A stretch of 53,020 bases of DNA from Opitutaceae bacterium UBA3033. Its GTDB lineage: Bacteria; Verrucomicrobiota; Verrucomicrobiia; Opitutales; Opitutaceae. The DNA is taken from NCBI GenBank assembly GCA_002367815.1, contig DFDG01000055.1, positions 5,391 through 58,410 of the forward strand, read 5' to 3'. This document shows positions 15,841-25,364 of the stretch, piece by piece. Numbering within the stretch: the stretch's first letter is position 1; the number at the start of each line of letters is the position of its first letter. The notes below the pieces were generated by a model. That model searched no databases. It saw nothing but the letters and a program-made list of their open reading frames with translations, and had not been told where the DNA came from. The position numbers were made by a program, and so were the translations under genes.

Positions 15841-16368
15841 TTACTTGGCCTTGGCTGCTTGGATATCCTTTCGGATCCAGTCATTGAGCAATTCCTTCTC
15901 GTAATTAAGCTCTTCATTGCGGCGCAGCGTGAGGTGCATCATAAAACCGAGATCGCGTAATTCGCGGGCGCCCTCCTTGAACACTTTGCCATCAGCACCG
16001 ATCAGTTTGAAACTGAGATCGATCCGCGGTGGGTAGATATCCTTGATGATTCGAATATCATCACTACCGGGTTGGTGCCATGGCTCAAAATCCCCCGCCA
16101 TATCAACATTGGTAACCGTAACTTCCAGTTTTTGACCATCCCCAATGGATTTGCCCGCTTGCGCAACAATATGCTGCTGGATGAGGTCGAGGTAGGCCGC
16201 CTGGCCTTTCTCTGTCGGCATATAGGCGTCGCGCACATCGGAAAATTTATCTGCCTCAAAAAATGTGACTTTAACTTTCTGGTCATTCCCGGACATATCC
16301 TCCGCGACCGCGATGCCTGTAATACTAAAGCCGACGATGGCTGCCATGACGATATACTTGGTTTTCAT
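15841..16368 (-). CDS. DUF3016-family secreted protein
   Basis: Exported protein of 175 residues from ATG 16368. It has a clear signal peptide (MKTKYIVMAAIVGFSITGIAVA, cleaved before EDMS). The mature part matches DUF3016 in order: VKVTFFEADKFSDVRDAY, LEVTVTNVDMAGDFEPWH, IRIIKDIYPPRIDLSFKL and the closing ELRDLGFM ... YEKELLNDWIRKDI. The family has no established function. A longer frame runs upstream into the end of the formate dehydrogenase gene, but the signal peptide fixes the start here. The formate dehydrogenase alpha gene ends 106 bases upstream. Confidence 0.85.
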   Translation of the reverse strand: MKTKYIVMAAIVGFSITGIAVAEDMSGNDQKVKVTFFEADKFSDVRDAYMPTEKGQAAYLDLIQQHIVAQAGKSIGDGQKLEVTVTNVDMAGDFEPWHQPGSDDIRIIKDIYPPRIDLSFKLIGADGKVFKEGARELRDLGFMMHLTLRRNEELNYEKELLNDWIRKDIQAAKAK

Positions 16369-16474
16369 AAGGAGCCTCAGACCAATCGGTGGGTAGAAAG
16401 TTTCATCCCCACCTGTTTCGACAGGAAACATAATCAAAGAACATTCGTATTTTGGTAACGTAAACTCTGGTTGA

Positions 16475-19177
16475 TCAATAAGCTGAGCCAACATGGACGG
16501 ACAATTTTTCAATGGTAACCGCCGTTATTTTATATTCCGGAGTCTTGGTATAATTATCCAATTGGGCGGTGGTTATCTGGTTGAGGAATACCTTGGCGTT
16601 ATGAAACGTGGTATAAACCTCTCCCGATTTCACGTTGTCACTGATGCCCACCGGCAACTCCACGGCACCCTGTTTGCTGCGCAGCCGTATCATCTCACCA
16701 TCCGTGATGTCGAGTCGGGCAGCATCGTCCGACGAGATCTGCAGGGTATCAGTCACATGCAGGCTGGCATTCCGCGTCTGGCCGGTTTGCGTGGCCGCAT
16801 TATAATGATAAAGGTTACGACCGGTAGTGAGGATGAAGGGGTATTCTTCACTGGTCACCTTTGGCGGCGGTAGAAACTCTATGCGACGAAGAGCGGTGGT
16901 CTTACCATGGGTGAAGTGGTCCACATGCATGATCGGCATACCGGGATCGTTTTCATCGAGACAGGGCCACTGCATCCCGCCGAGCTTATCCAGACGGGCA
17001 TAGCTGATGCCTGCCCCTTCGGGCCAGAGTGATCTGACTTCATCCCAGATTTGTTCAGCCGAATCGTAAGCGAAGTGTTCTCCTTTACCCATCGCTTGGG
17101 CAACCTGACAGACAATTTCCCAATCTGAACGGGCCTGGCCCTGCGGCAGAGCCGCCCCACGCACGCGTTGAATGCGGCGTTCGCCATTCATGAACGTGCC
17201 GTCCTTTTCGAAGGATGAAGCGGCGGGTAAAAACACGTCGCCGAACTCGCGGGCCGTGGCGTTCATGAAAAGATCCTGCACAATAACGAGATCTATTTGC
17301 TCCAGCGCCCGTCGCGTTTCATTCGCATTCGGATTCGTCATCAAGATGTCGTAACCGATGGACCACAGGGCCTTGAATTTACCCTTCGTGGCCGCCTCCA
17401 ACATTTCGATCATGTTAAGACCGGGATGCGTGGGCAGGGGTGAATGGTAAGCGGCCTCAAATTTATCACGGGCTTCAGTCAATGGCACGTAGCCAGCGAG
17501 GAGTTTCGGCTCGCAGCCCATGTGGGGAGCGCCTTGGACATTGTTCTGACCACGCAGGGGATTGATGCCCGAACCAGGCTTACCGATGTTGCCCGTGAGC
17601 AGCGCTATGTTGACCAACGCCATGATGCCTTCGGTGCCCTGCACATGTTCCGTCATGCCGAGACCGTGAACACTGAGCGAGGGTTTGTTGCCGGCGTAGA
17701 GGCGCGCCGCTTGGCGAATCTTGGCCGCCGGCACTCCGCAAATATCCTCCACTTTCTCGGGCAAAAACTCGCGGATAAAATCGCGATATTCCTCGAATTC
17801 GGTGATACGGGTACGCAGGAATTCTTCATCAACCAGACCTTCGTCGACAATCGTCGCCCCCATCGCGTTGAAGAGCACGACGTTGGTGCCGGGGTGCAAT
17901 TGCAGATGCAGCGTGGCGTATTCGCACAGTTCGATCACGCGGGGATCCACCACAATTAAGTTAGCCCCATGGATCGCCGCCTGTTTGATCCGAGCACCCG
18001 TTACGGGATGGCCTTCGGTCGGGTTGGCTCCGCAAACAATGATGGTTTTCGCGATCTCGATTTCATCGAGCGAATTGGTGGCCGCACCGGTGCCCAAGGT
18101 CATCTTCATCGCGGCCGCCGTCGGCGAATGACAGACGCGGGCGCAGCAATCGATGTTGTTGGTGCCGAGAACCAAGCGGGCGAATTTCTGGGCCACGTAA
18201 TTTTCCTCGTTGGTGCCACGAGCAGAACTGAGCACGCCGATGCTGTCCGGCCCATGCTCAGCGGCCGTCGCGGTGAATCGGTCGGAAATATATTTAATCA
18301 CTTCATCCCAACTCACATCCTGCCATTTCCCTTCCCGCCTGATCATCGGCGAAGTGATGCGTTCATCGGCGTAAACGTAATCGAAAGCGTAACGACCCTT
18401 CACACAGGTATGGCCGTGATTACTCGGTCCATCGGATGGGCGGATCGTGGTGATCTTGCCTTCGCGAGTGCCTACTTCCACTTCGCAACCCGTGCCGCAG
18501 TAGGAACAAATGGTTTTGGTCCATTCGGTTGGCACCCCACGCACGAGGACCGTAATGTCTTCCAGCGCGCCGGAAGGACACGTGTCCACACAGGCGCCAC
18601 AACTTACGCAACCGCCATCGAGCAGGGTTTCGCCACGAACCGGGAGGATGCGGGTTTCGTCACCGCGATTCCAAGCTTTCCAGACGAATTGACCCTGCAC
18701 CTCCTCGCAGATGCGAACGCAACGGAAACAGGTCACACACTGCGACATGTCGATGTTGATGTAGGGGTGCGACGAATCCTTCATGAACGGCACCTCGGGC
18801 TGGGGCGCCGTGCGCGAACCACCCGCCTTCACTTCATATTCGTTGAGGTAGCGATGAAATTGTTTCTCCGGAAAATCCGCGACGGCCTCCGCCGGATAAT
18901 TTTTCGCGAGGAGCCCGAGCAGGGTCTTGCGCACCCCTTGGACTTCTGGCGAATGGGTGAGCACTTCCATACCATCGCGAATCTGTGTGTTACAGGCCGT
19001 GACGAGCCCATTCATGCCTTTGACCGCAACCGAGCAAAGGCGACACGATCCATACGGATCGATCCGGTCATCGTGGCAAAGCGTGGGCACTTCGAGGTCG
19101 ATCTGACGAAACGCCTCATTGATGGTGAGGCCTTCGGGAAACTGGTGCGACTGACCGTTGATAATTACTTGAAGCAT
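16475..19177 (-). CDS. fdhA: NAD-dependent formate dehydrogenase, molybdo/tungsto-pterin alpha subunit
   Basis: Oxidises formate to CO2 and passes electrons through Fe-S clusters to the NAD-reducing partner encoded just upstream. It is 900 residues, as in the FdsA type. Order of domains: N-terminal [2Fe-2S] (Cys34, Cys45, Cys48, Cys62); two ferredoxin-type [4Fe-4S] clusters (Cys147/150/153/157 and Cys190/193/196/200); then a cluster in CSYCGTGC (Cys224/227/231) with Cys258; then the bis-MGD domain. The active-site Mo/W ligand is Cys349 in CCARVCHSPT, a cysteine and not selenocysteine. The adjacent His350 is the usual catalytic partner. Start ATG 19177 overlaps the beta-subunit stop by 13 bases. 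No fdhD or cofactor genes lie nearby. Confidence 0.95.
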   Translation of the reverse strand: MLQVIINGQSHQFPEGLTINEAFRQIDLEVPTLCHDDRIDPYGSCRLCSVAVKGMNGLVTACNTQIRDGMEVLTHSPEVQGVRKTLLGLLAKNYPAEAVADFPEKQFHRYLNEYEVKAGGSRTAPQPEVPFMKDSSHPYINIDMSQCVTCFRCVRICEEVQGQFVWKAWNRGDETRILPVRGETLLDGGCVSCGACVDTCPSGALEDITVLVRGVPTEWTKTICSYCGTGCEVEVGTREGKITTIRPSDGPSNHGHTCVKGRYAFDYVYADERITSPMIRREGKWQDVSWDEVIKYISDRFTATAAEHGPDSIGVLSSARGTNEENYVAQKFARLVLGTNNIDCCARVCHSPTAAAMKMTLGTGAATNSLDEIEIAKTIIVCGANPTEGHPVTGARIKQAAIHGANLIVVDPRVIELCEYATLHLQLHPGTNVVLFNAMGATIVDEGLVDEEFLRTRITEFEEYRDFIREFLPEKVEDICGVPAAKIRQAARLYAGNKPSLSVHGLGMTEHVQGTEGIMALVNIALLTGNIGKPGSGINPLRGQNNVQGAPHMGCEPKLLAGYVPLTEARDKFEAAYHSPLPTHPGLNMIEMLEAATKGKFKALWSIGYDILMTNPNANETRRALEQIDLVIVQDLFMNATAREFGDVFLPAASSFEKDGTFMNGERRIQRVRGAALPQGQARSDWEIVCQVAQAMGKGEHFAYDSAEQIWDEVRSLWPEGAGISYARLDKLGGMQWPCLDENDPGMPIMHVDHFTHGKTTALRRIEFLPPPKVTSEEYPFILTTGRNLYHYNAATQTGQTRNASLHVTDTLQISSDDAARLDITDGEMIRLRSKQGAVELPVGISDNVKSGEVYTTFHNAKVFLNQITTAQLDNYTKTPEYKITAVTIEKLSVHVGSAY

Positions 19178-20664
19178 GGTTCAATCTCCTCGGGATAATA
19201 ACGTAGAATGGATTCGGCGAAACGGGCGAGACCGGTGCCGTGCCCGCATAGACTGGTGAGTTTCAATGCGGTTACGAGGTCGCGACATTCCTGCAAATCG
19301 GCCTTGGTCGCGTCGCCCGCCATGGCGTTGGCAAAAATATCCTCGATCCGCGCGCTGCCACTGCGGCATGGCGTGCACTTGCCGCAAGACTCGTAGGCGC
19401 CAAACGAGAATACGTGTTCCACGAGATCGGGGATGGAGGTATGTTCGTCAAAAGCCACGACCCCGCCGTGACCGACGCCCGCGCCAATCGCGCCGAGTTC
19501 TTCAAACCCGAGCGGCGTATCCACCAAGTGCGGCGGGATCATCCCAATGATCGGACCACCGATGATGACGCCCTTCAAAGTGCCGCCGCCACGCAGGCCA
19601 CCGCCAAGTTCTTCGATGATGTGGCGCACGGTGACGCCAAACTCGACCTCGTAAAGACCGGGCCGATTGAACAGTGAATTGAGCGAAAGCACCTTGGTGC
19701 CACGACTCTTGGAGAACCCAAGTTCGGCATAAGCTTCACCACCATGATTAACGATCCAAGGGATGTTGATGAGAGTCTCGACGTTGTTGAGCAGAGTGGG
19801 TTTACCCCAAAGCCCACTCTCGGTCGGATACGGAGGCCGCGCCATGACCTCAGGCCGATTGCCTTCAATCGAGCGCAGGAGTGAAGTTTCCTCACCGCAC
19901 ACATAACTGCCGTGGCCGGCATAGACCTCGAGTTCGAAGGAAAAATCCGTGCCGCCAATCTTATCGCCCAGCCAACCCGCCGCGTGGGCATCAACTAACG
20001 CTTGGCGAAGGACCGTGCCGGAAAGGGGATATTCGCTCCGCAGATAAATATAGCCCTTGGCTGCACCCACCGCATAGGCGGCGAGGATCATGCCCTCGAT
20101 CAAACTGTGGGGATCGTCCTCCATGAGGTAGCGATCAATGTAGGCGCCGGCATCCCCTTCGTCGGCATTGGCGACCACGTAGCGGACTTGCTCCTTCTGT
20201 CCGGCGACCGAGCGCCATTTGCGACCGGCGGGAAACCCTGCCCCACCCCGACCGCGCAAACTGGATTTCTCTACCGCGGAAAGCACGTCCTCCGGGGAAG
20301 ATTTCAAAGCCTTGGCCAAGGCCGTATAGCCATCCTGCTCAATGTAAGCCTTGATCGTTCGCGCATTACCATTGGCCAGGCGACCTAGCACGACGCTCTG
20401 ACGGGACGTGATTTTGACGGGCGGACGTGGGTTGGTCTGCCCTTTGGCGGGGGCCGCAAAACATTCCCCCAAGCAATATACTCGTGGTTTGTTCTGCATC
20501 GCCTCGGCCCAGCAACCCGGATTCAGATGGCGGGCCGCAAAACACGCGGTGCCCTGACAGGCTTTGCCGGCATGCTCACCCTTGGTGAGATGATAGAATG
20601 ACTCGACGTCTGCGCGCAAGGGATGCGCGCCGTTGAAGAGAGAAGGGGTCTGGGTGGAGTTCAT
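19165..20664 (-). CDS. fdhB: NAD-dependent formate dehydrogenase, NuoF-like beta subunit with fused NuoE-type cysteine domain
   Basis: Carries FMN and NAD sites and reduces NAD+ with electrons from the alpha subunit. From ATG 20664 it is 499 residues. The first 75 residues hold a [2Fe-2S] pattern of the NuoE type (Cys36-x4-Cys41 and Cys64-x3-Cys68), so the small gamma subunit appears shortened and fused. The NuoF part follows: RGRGGAGFPAGRKW (NAD/FMN), ANADEGDAGAY, CGEETSLLRSIEG (FMN) and the C-terminal [4Fe-4S] motif SCGKCTPCRSG with the distal Cys in SLCGHGTG. It is the first gene of a two-gene operon with fdhA, overlapping it by 13 bases. Confidence 0.93.
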   Translation of the reverse strand: MNSTQTPSLFNGAHPLRADVESFYHLTKGEHAGKACQGTACFAARHLNPGCWAEAMQNKPRVYCLGECFAAPAKGQTNPRPPVKITSRQSVVLGRLANGNARTIKAYIEQDGYTALAKALKSSPEDVLSAVEKSSLRGRGGAGFPAGRKWRSVAGQKEQVRYVVANADEGDAGAYIDRYLMEDDPHSLIEGMILAAYAVGAAKGYIYLRSEYPLSGTVLRQALVDAHAAGWLGDKIGGTDFSFELEVYAGHGSYVCGEETSLLRSIEGNRPEVMARPPYPTESGLWGKPTLLNNVETLINIPWIVNHGGEAYAELGFSKSRGTKVLSLNSLFNRPGLYEVEFGVTVRHIIEELGGGLRGGGTLKGVIIGGPIIGMIPPHLVDTPLGFEELGAIGAGVGHGGVVAFDEHTSIPDLVEHVFSFGAYESCGKCTPCRSGSARIEDIFANAMAGDATKADLQECRDLVTALKLTSLCGHGTGLARFAESILRYYPEEIEPCFK

Positions 20665-20873
20665 TTCGCGATTGCGACAGTTATCCTGATAAGTCGGCCA
20701 CGGCAACCTGAACGGATACCTAAGTGGGTTCAAGGCCAGTTCACTCGCCCGGCGCCGTCTTTGTCCAGACACAATCAATCCTAATCCTGATTAATATGAC
20801 GGTTGATACATTGATCCAAATCCACGCACGCGGCTTCACATTTTCAAAATGAAGCGTATTAATAATTACTACC

Positions 20874-21146
20874 GTGTTCGCCAACTTGCTACGTCTCATC
20901 TCCCGACCACCGATAACCGCTGCCGACTCGGGCTCCGTGCTGGAGGTAAACGTGCGCGCCAAGCCGGTGCCCTTTCACCGGGTTGAGCGTTTCATTATGA
21001 TTTGCTGGGTGCTGATCGCGATCAAGCACGTCGCCATCATCTATGCCTGCAATCACTGGCCGGTGCCCTTTCACCAGCTCTGGATCAACGCCCCCACCTT
21101 TGCGTTGGGTTTGCTGGCGACGGTGGTCTATTACGGTCGGCGTTGA
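20874..21146 (+). CDS. Small two-helix membrane protein
   Basis: A 90-residue protein starting with GTG. Two hydrophobic helices are visible (MICWVLIAIKHVAIIYAC and APTFALGLLATVVYYG), separated by the short loop HWPVPFHQLWIN. The N-terminal 38 residues are polar. I do not recognise a named family. It lies on the plus strand, divergent from the formate dehydrogenase operon, with a 209-base gap between the starts, and precedes the DUF5069 gene by 51 bases. The gap between the divergent starts is AT-rich but shows no clear operator. Confidence 0.65.
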   Translation: MFANLLRLISRPPITAADSGSVLEVNVRAKPVPFHRVERFIMICWVLIAIKHVAIIYACNHWPVPFHQLWINAPTFALGLLATVVYYGRR

Positions 21147-21197
21147 ACCGAACTTTTCAGCTCGCGGAAGCCCGACAAAACGTGGAAATGATTCCCT

Positions 21198-21644
21198 ATG
21201 CCAAACGTGCCCGGACTTCGCAGCATCTATAACCGAGTCGGTCGACTCGTCTATTTTGGGCGCATGCTCGACAAAATCCGGCTTAACGCCGCCGGCCAAT
21301 TGCCGAGCGATTACGTCGCCAATGTCGGCAGCGGATTTGACGATCGATGCTGTCATTTTTTGAAAGTCGATCATGCGGCGTTCCAAAAACGCACCCTTGC
21401 CGGTGGCACCGATGAGGAGATTCTCGCCTGGTGCCATGAACAGGGCGGCGTTCGCAGCGACATGGATTGCGAGGTATGGAACGGTTTCATGATGAAACGC
21501 GGCTGGCGCGATACTTTGGCTGAACGTCTGCAATTACGGATCAAGGAATCGGGCTTCGAGGACAAGAGAATCGAGACCATGTTTGACTACATCGAATTCG
21601 ATGAAGGTCGCGATCCCGTGACAAGCCGCGCTTGGGCCCAGTGA
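21198..21644 (+). CDS. DUF5069-family protein (copy 1)
   Basis: Cytoplasmic protein of 148 residues with the features of DUF5069: GRLVYFGRMLDKIRLNAAGQ, the acidic/Cys segment GFDDRCCHFLKVD, GGTDEEILAWCHEQG, and the conserved end NGFMMKRGWRD ... RIETMFDYIEFDEGR. No catalytic activity is known for the family; it is common in Verrucomicrobiota. A second, quite divergent copy lies at 38812-39273. The stop overlaps the gluconokinase start as GTGA, and the first of three genes in this tightly coupled set is this one. Confidence 0.85.
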   Translation: MPNVPGLRSIYNRVGRLVYFGRMLDKIRLNAAGQLPSDYVANVGSGFDDRCCHFLKVDHAAFQKRTLAGGTDEEILAWCHEQGGVRSDMDCEVWNGFMMKRGWRDTLAERLQLRIKESGFEDKRIETMFDYIEFDEGRDPVTSRAWAQ

Positions 21645-22138
21645 CTTCGCCACGGGTAATCGTCGTCATGGGTGTGGCCGGCTGTGGTAAAACCACCGTC
21701 GGGGAACAACTCGCTCGTGAATTGGGCTGGCGCTTCAATGATGCCGACGGATTTCACCCGGCGGCGAATGTGGCCAAAATGAGTGCCGGCATTCCTCTCA
21801 CCGATGAAGACCGAGCGCCCTGGTTGGCGGCCATGCGAAAGCATATCGAAGATTGTCTCGAAAAAAATACCGGGGCCGTGGTCACCTGTTCGGCATTAAA
21901 AGATGCCTACCGCCAAATCCTCGTCGTTGATCCGCCACGCGTGAAACTGGTCTATTTGCAAGGCACACGTGATTTGCTTTGGCAGCGCATTAGCAGCCGT
22001 AAGGGTCACTTCATGAAACCCGCCATGCTTGAAAGCCAACTGGCCACCTTGGAGGAACCGACCAATGCCCTCACCCTCAATATCGCACCGGGCCCGGACC
22101 AATTGGTCGCAAAAATCCGCAGCGCGTTTTCATTGTGA
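21641..22138 (+). CDS. gntK: Gluconokinase (GntK type)
   Basis: Phosphorylates D-gluconate to 6-phosphogluconate with ATP, feeding the pentose phosphate or Entner-Doudoroff route. From GTG 21641 it is 165 residues, the usual size. The P-loop is GVAGCGKT (residues 11-18), followed by FNDADGFHP (substrate aspartate and histidine), GIPLTDEDRAPWL, VVTCSALKDAYR and the lid region ISSRKGHFM. The chosen GTG overlaps the DUF5069 stop (GTGA), and the stop overlaps the acylase start in the same way. An in-frame TTG nine bases upstream is the alternative. The sugar-acid cluster at 8-13 kb may supply related substrates, but there is no direct link. Confidence 0.93.
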   Translation: MTSPRVIVVMGVAGCGKTTVGEQLARELGWRFNDADGFHPAANVAKMSAGIPLTDEDRAPWLAAMRKHIEDCLEKNTGAVVTCSALKDAYRQILVVDPPRVKLVYLQGTRDLLWQRISSRKGHFMKPAMLESQLATLEEPTNALTLNIAPGPDQLVAKIRSAFSL

Positions 22139-24531
22139 GTCTGTCACGCGGCAAATTCATCAAGTGGAGCGTAGCATTACTTGGCTTGGTCATATTGGTC
22201 GGGGCGCTCGGGTCCGTTTGGTTTTATCAACAGATGCGCGCCAGCCTCCCGCAATTGGAGGGCACCGCCGCGATACCCGGGCTTTCGGCGGGGGTTGTCA
22301 TTGAGCGGGATGCGTTGGGCGTGCCCACCGTGACCGGAGCAACCCGACTCGATGTGGCACAAGCCTTGGGCTGGCTCCATGCGCAGGATCGTTTCTTTCA
22401 AATGGATTTGATGAGACGGCGGGCTGCCGGCGAATTGGCCGCCTTGTTTGGATCCAAAGCCGTGCCGGCGGACCAGGCTGCCCGCACCCACGGGTTCCGC
22501 CGAACAGCCACAGAAGATATCGCAAAGTTCAACCCCAAGGAACGCGCTTTGATCGAGGCCTACACCGCCGGAGTAAATGCCGGTTTGCGGGCGTTGGCAG
22601 AAAAACCCGCCGAATATATTCTGTTGCGCGCTGTGCCACAAATATGGCGGGAGGAAGATTCCATTCTGGTGGCTTTGGCCATGGCCATGGAATTGCACGA
22701 CGAAGGCAACTACGAGCGATCGCTCGCGGCATTGCGTCTGGTTTATGGCGGGGATGCCGCCGACTTTTTTGCCCCATTGGTAACGATGGAAGACGCCGCT
22801 TTGGATCACAGCCGGCCCCAAACCACCCCGGCGGTCCCCACGGCCAAGGCCATCGATTTGCGCCGCCGGAATCCCACGGCCATGACGATCACTAATAATG
22901 AATGGTCGCATGCTGGGAGCAACAGTTTCGCCCTTGCCGGAGAACACACCGCCAGTGGGGTCGCCATGCTGGCCAACGATATGCACCTGCATTTACGCGT
23001 GCCCAATACCTGGTATCGCGCCTCGCTGGTCTGGTCCGACGACACCAAAACGAAGACGGGCAAGGCTCACAAAGTAACCGGCGTCACCTTGCCGGGGGTG
23101 CCGCTCGTTATCGCGGGGAGCAATGGACAGGTGGCTTGGGGCTTAACCAATGCCTACGCCGATATCAGCGACATTGTCGTGGTAGAGCCCAGCGTCATCG
23201 CGCGCAGTCTCTACAAGCAAGGATCCGAACTGGTCAAATTCGAACGGCGACACGAAATCATCGAAGTCAAAGGCGGCGATCCCGTGGATCACGTGGTGGA
23301 GTGGACTGAATGGGGACCCGTGATCGGGATCGGCGACAAAACGCGACCGCTGGTGAATCGTTGGACCGCGCATTTGGCCGGTGGGATCAACCTGGCTCTA
23401 ATCGAATTGGAGACCGCACAGAATACGAACGACGCGCTCGACATGGCTCATCACGCGCGGATGCCGGCGCAAAATATTCTTATCGTGGACAAGCAGGGCA
23501 ACATAGGATGGACGATCGCCGGCGGGTTACCGCAACGCGCCGGCTACGATGGCCGTTATCCGGTTTCTTGGGCTTATGGCGACCGCTATTGGAAGGGGAT
23601 GGTGGCGGCCGAAAATGTGCCCACAATCGTCAACCCCGGCGAAGGTCGTCTATGGACCGCCAACAATCGCATCGTCGGTGGAACCGCTTTGGCCATCCTC
23701 GGCGACGGTGGATATGATCAACCCCAACGGGCCGCGCAAATTCGGGACCGGCTCGAGACATTGGAAAATGCGGTTCCCCAGGACCTGCTGGCCATCCAAC
23801 TGGATGATCAAGCCCCCATCCTGCATCGCTGGCGGCAACTCATTATGGACACGCTGTCTGCTGAGGCGACGGCCGATCACAAACCCAGGGCCGAATTGAA
23901 AAAGCAACTCACCGACTGGGATGCCAGAGCGCGGATCGATTCCGTGAGCTATCGCCTGGTGCGCGAGTTCCGGCAACAAACCGCCAATCTGGTTTTTAAC
24001 GCCCTATTCGCGCCGTGTGTGCACGAATACGACAAGTTTAATTGGCAACGCTTTCATTATGAACAACCGCTATGGACCCTGTTGTCTGAACAACCTCCAC
24101 ACCTGTTGAGTTCAAATTTCAACTCGTGGCATGAATTGCTCCTGACCGCGGTTGATCGCGTGATAGCAGAATTGGCAGCCCAGGACCTCGACCTTGATGA
24201 AGCCACATGGGGGCAACGTAATCGCGCCCAAATCCAACACCCATTGGCTCGAGTATTGCCCTCTTGGTTGGCCGGCTGGCTCAACCTGCCGGCCGATCCG
24301 CTGCCCGGTGACAGTTTAACCCCACGGGTTCAACGACCTGATTTCGGCGCCAGTGAACGCTTCGTGGTTTCACCCGGCCGCGAGTCCGAGGGTTTGTTTC
24401 ATATGCCCGGCGGTCAGAGTGGCCACCCGCTGTCGCCTTTCTATCGTGCCGGACATGATGCCTGGGTGCGGGGCAACCCCACTCCATTTCTTCCGGGAGA
24501 GACAAAGCACATTCTTACGCTGACGCCTTGA
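22135..24531 (+). CDS. Penicillin acylase family N-terminal-nucleophile hydrolase
   Basis: Amidase precursor of 798 residues, typical of the penicillin G acylase/quorum-quenching acylase family. An N-terminal signal anchor (KWSVALLGLVILVGALGSVW) indicates export. The alpha-chain block GVPTVTGATRLDVAQALGW and LHAQDRFFQMDLMRRRAAGE are family hallmarks. The spacer ends at Gly261 and the beta chain starts with the nucleophile Ser262 in HAGSNSFALAG; the next block is LANDMHLHLRVPNTWY. The oxyanion asparagine is within GLTNAYADISD. Substrate unknown: beta-lactams, acyl-homoserine lactones and other N-acyl compounds are all possible. The GTG start overlaps the gluconokinase stop (GTGA). Confidence 0.9.
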   Translation: MSLSRGKFIKWSVALLGLVILVGALGSVWFYQQMRASLPQLEGTAAIPGLSAGVVIERDALGVPTVTGATRLDVAQALGWLHAQDRFFQMDLMRRRAAGELAALFGSKAVPADQAARTHGFRRTATEDIAKFNPKERALIEAYTAGVNAGLRALAEKPAEYILLRAVPQIWREEDSILVALAMAMELHDEGNYERSLAALRLVYGGDAADFFAPLVTMEDAALDHSRPQTTPAVPTAKAIDLRRRNPTAMTITNNEWSHAGSNSFALAGEHTASGVAMLANDMHLHLRVPNTWYRASLVWSDDTKTKTGKAHKVTGVTLPGVPLVIAGSNGQVAWGLTNAYADISDIVVVEPSVIARSLYKQGSELVKFERRHEIIEVKGGDPVDHVVEWTEWGPVIGIGDKTRPLVNRWTAHLAGGINLALIELETAQNTNDALDMAHHARMPAQNILIVDKQGNIGWTIAGGLPQRAGYDGRYPVSWAYGDRYWKGMVAAENVPTIVNPGEGRLWTANNRIVGGTALAILGDGGYDQPQRAAQIRDRLETLENAVPQDLLAIQLDDQAPILHRWRQLIMDTLSAEATADHKPRAELKKQLTDWDARARIDSVSYRLVREFRQQTANLVFNALFAPCVHEYDKFNWQRFHYEQPLWTLLSEQPPHLLSSNFNSWHELLLTAVDRVIAELAAQDLDLDEATWGQRNRAQIQHPLARVLPSWLAGWLNLPADPLPGDSLTPRVQRPDFGASERFVVSPGRESEGLFHMPGGQSGHPLSPFYRAGHDAWVRGNPTPFLPGETKHILTLTP

Positions 24532-24597
24532 ACCCCGACGGTTGAATTTGGCATTGTCCCAAACCACTGCAACCAGCTTGCTAGCGGCACCGCGCAA

Positions 24598-25290
24598 ATG
24601 AACTCCCGTAAAAAAAGTTACACGGTATATTTCGGCAGTGAGTTGTTCAGCCTCAAACATCTCATCGGCAACGCCTATCTCGCGGAAGCCATCTACGAAA
24701 AGTCGCACGGCAAATACCGGTGCAAGCTGCCGCAGGATTTTGAACCCCGCGGCAAAAACCCCCGCTCAGTGCGTGATCAGGATATCAAGACATTGCTGAA
24801 GTGCGATCTGGGGCTGTTCAACTACGATGGCTCGGAACTCGATTCCGGCACCGTGATCGAATACATGATCGCGAAATTCGCCGATATTCCATCGGTGATT
24901 TTGCGCAGCGACATTCGGCAGGCCGGTGATGGCAATGATCCGTGGAACCTGATGTCGAGCTTCTTTCCCCGCACCATAAACGTCGTCGCCAACAGTCTCG
25001 GCGATTACAAGGTGATCACTAAACAACGCCGGCGAAAACTCGACGATACCATTCGGCTCGCCGGGCAACAAAGTTCGGCCGATGCCCAACTGATGTGTGA
25101 ACACGTGGCCTCCCAATGCGTGCGCGCACTGGATCGCGCGCTACAATTGAAACCGGCCCTGCCAAAGCGCCTCCGATCCGATGTTTATAAATGGATCGCC
25201 CTGATGCCCGGATTGCGCGGCAAAACAAATATTCTAAACAAGGAATTGAAGACGATCCTGGACGGCAAGGTCGCGAAGCGCCTGTTGTAA
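24598..25290 (+). CDS. Nucleoside 2-deoxyribosyltransferase-like protein
   Basis: A 230-residue protein whose N-terminal half matches the nucleoside deoxyribosyltransferase fold: VYFGSELFSLKHLIGNAYLA (nucleobase-binding start) and CDLGLFNYDGSELDSGTVIE, which contains the D-x-G-T/E-x-G-x-E segment with the likely catalytic glutamate. The C-terminal 80 residues are helical and basic, without a clear match. Deoxyribosyl transfer between bases would suit salvage, and the next gene is uracil phosphoribosyltransferase. The catalytic function is inferred from fold motifs only. It sits 66 bases after the acylase gene on the same strand. Confidence 0.72.
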   Translation: MNSRKKSYTVYFGSELFSLKHLIGNAYLAEAIYEKSHGKYRCKLPQDFEPRGKNPRSVRDQDIKTLLKCDLGLFNYDGSELDSGTVIEYMIAKFADIPSVILRSDIRQAGDGNDPWNLMSSFFPRTINVVANSLGDYKVITKQRRRKLDDTIRLAGQQSSADAQLMCEHVASQCVRALDRALQLKPALPKRLRSDVYKWIALMPGLRGKTNILNKELKTILDGKVAKRLL

Positions 25291-25364
25291 ACCCGTTAAG
25301 GCAGTCCCCATGATCACAGGTCATCCCTTTTGATTTTCGCCCCAACTCAAACCCGGTTCAAACC

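Noticed and set aside
17969..19198. A plus-strand open frame of 409 codons over the formate dehydrogenase alpha gene
   Set aside because: The minus strand encodes a complete, motif-rich enzyme; the plus-strand translation has no recognisable motif or ribosome binding site.
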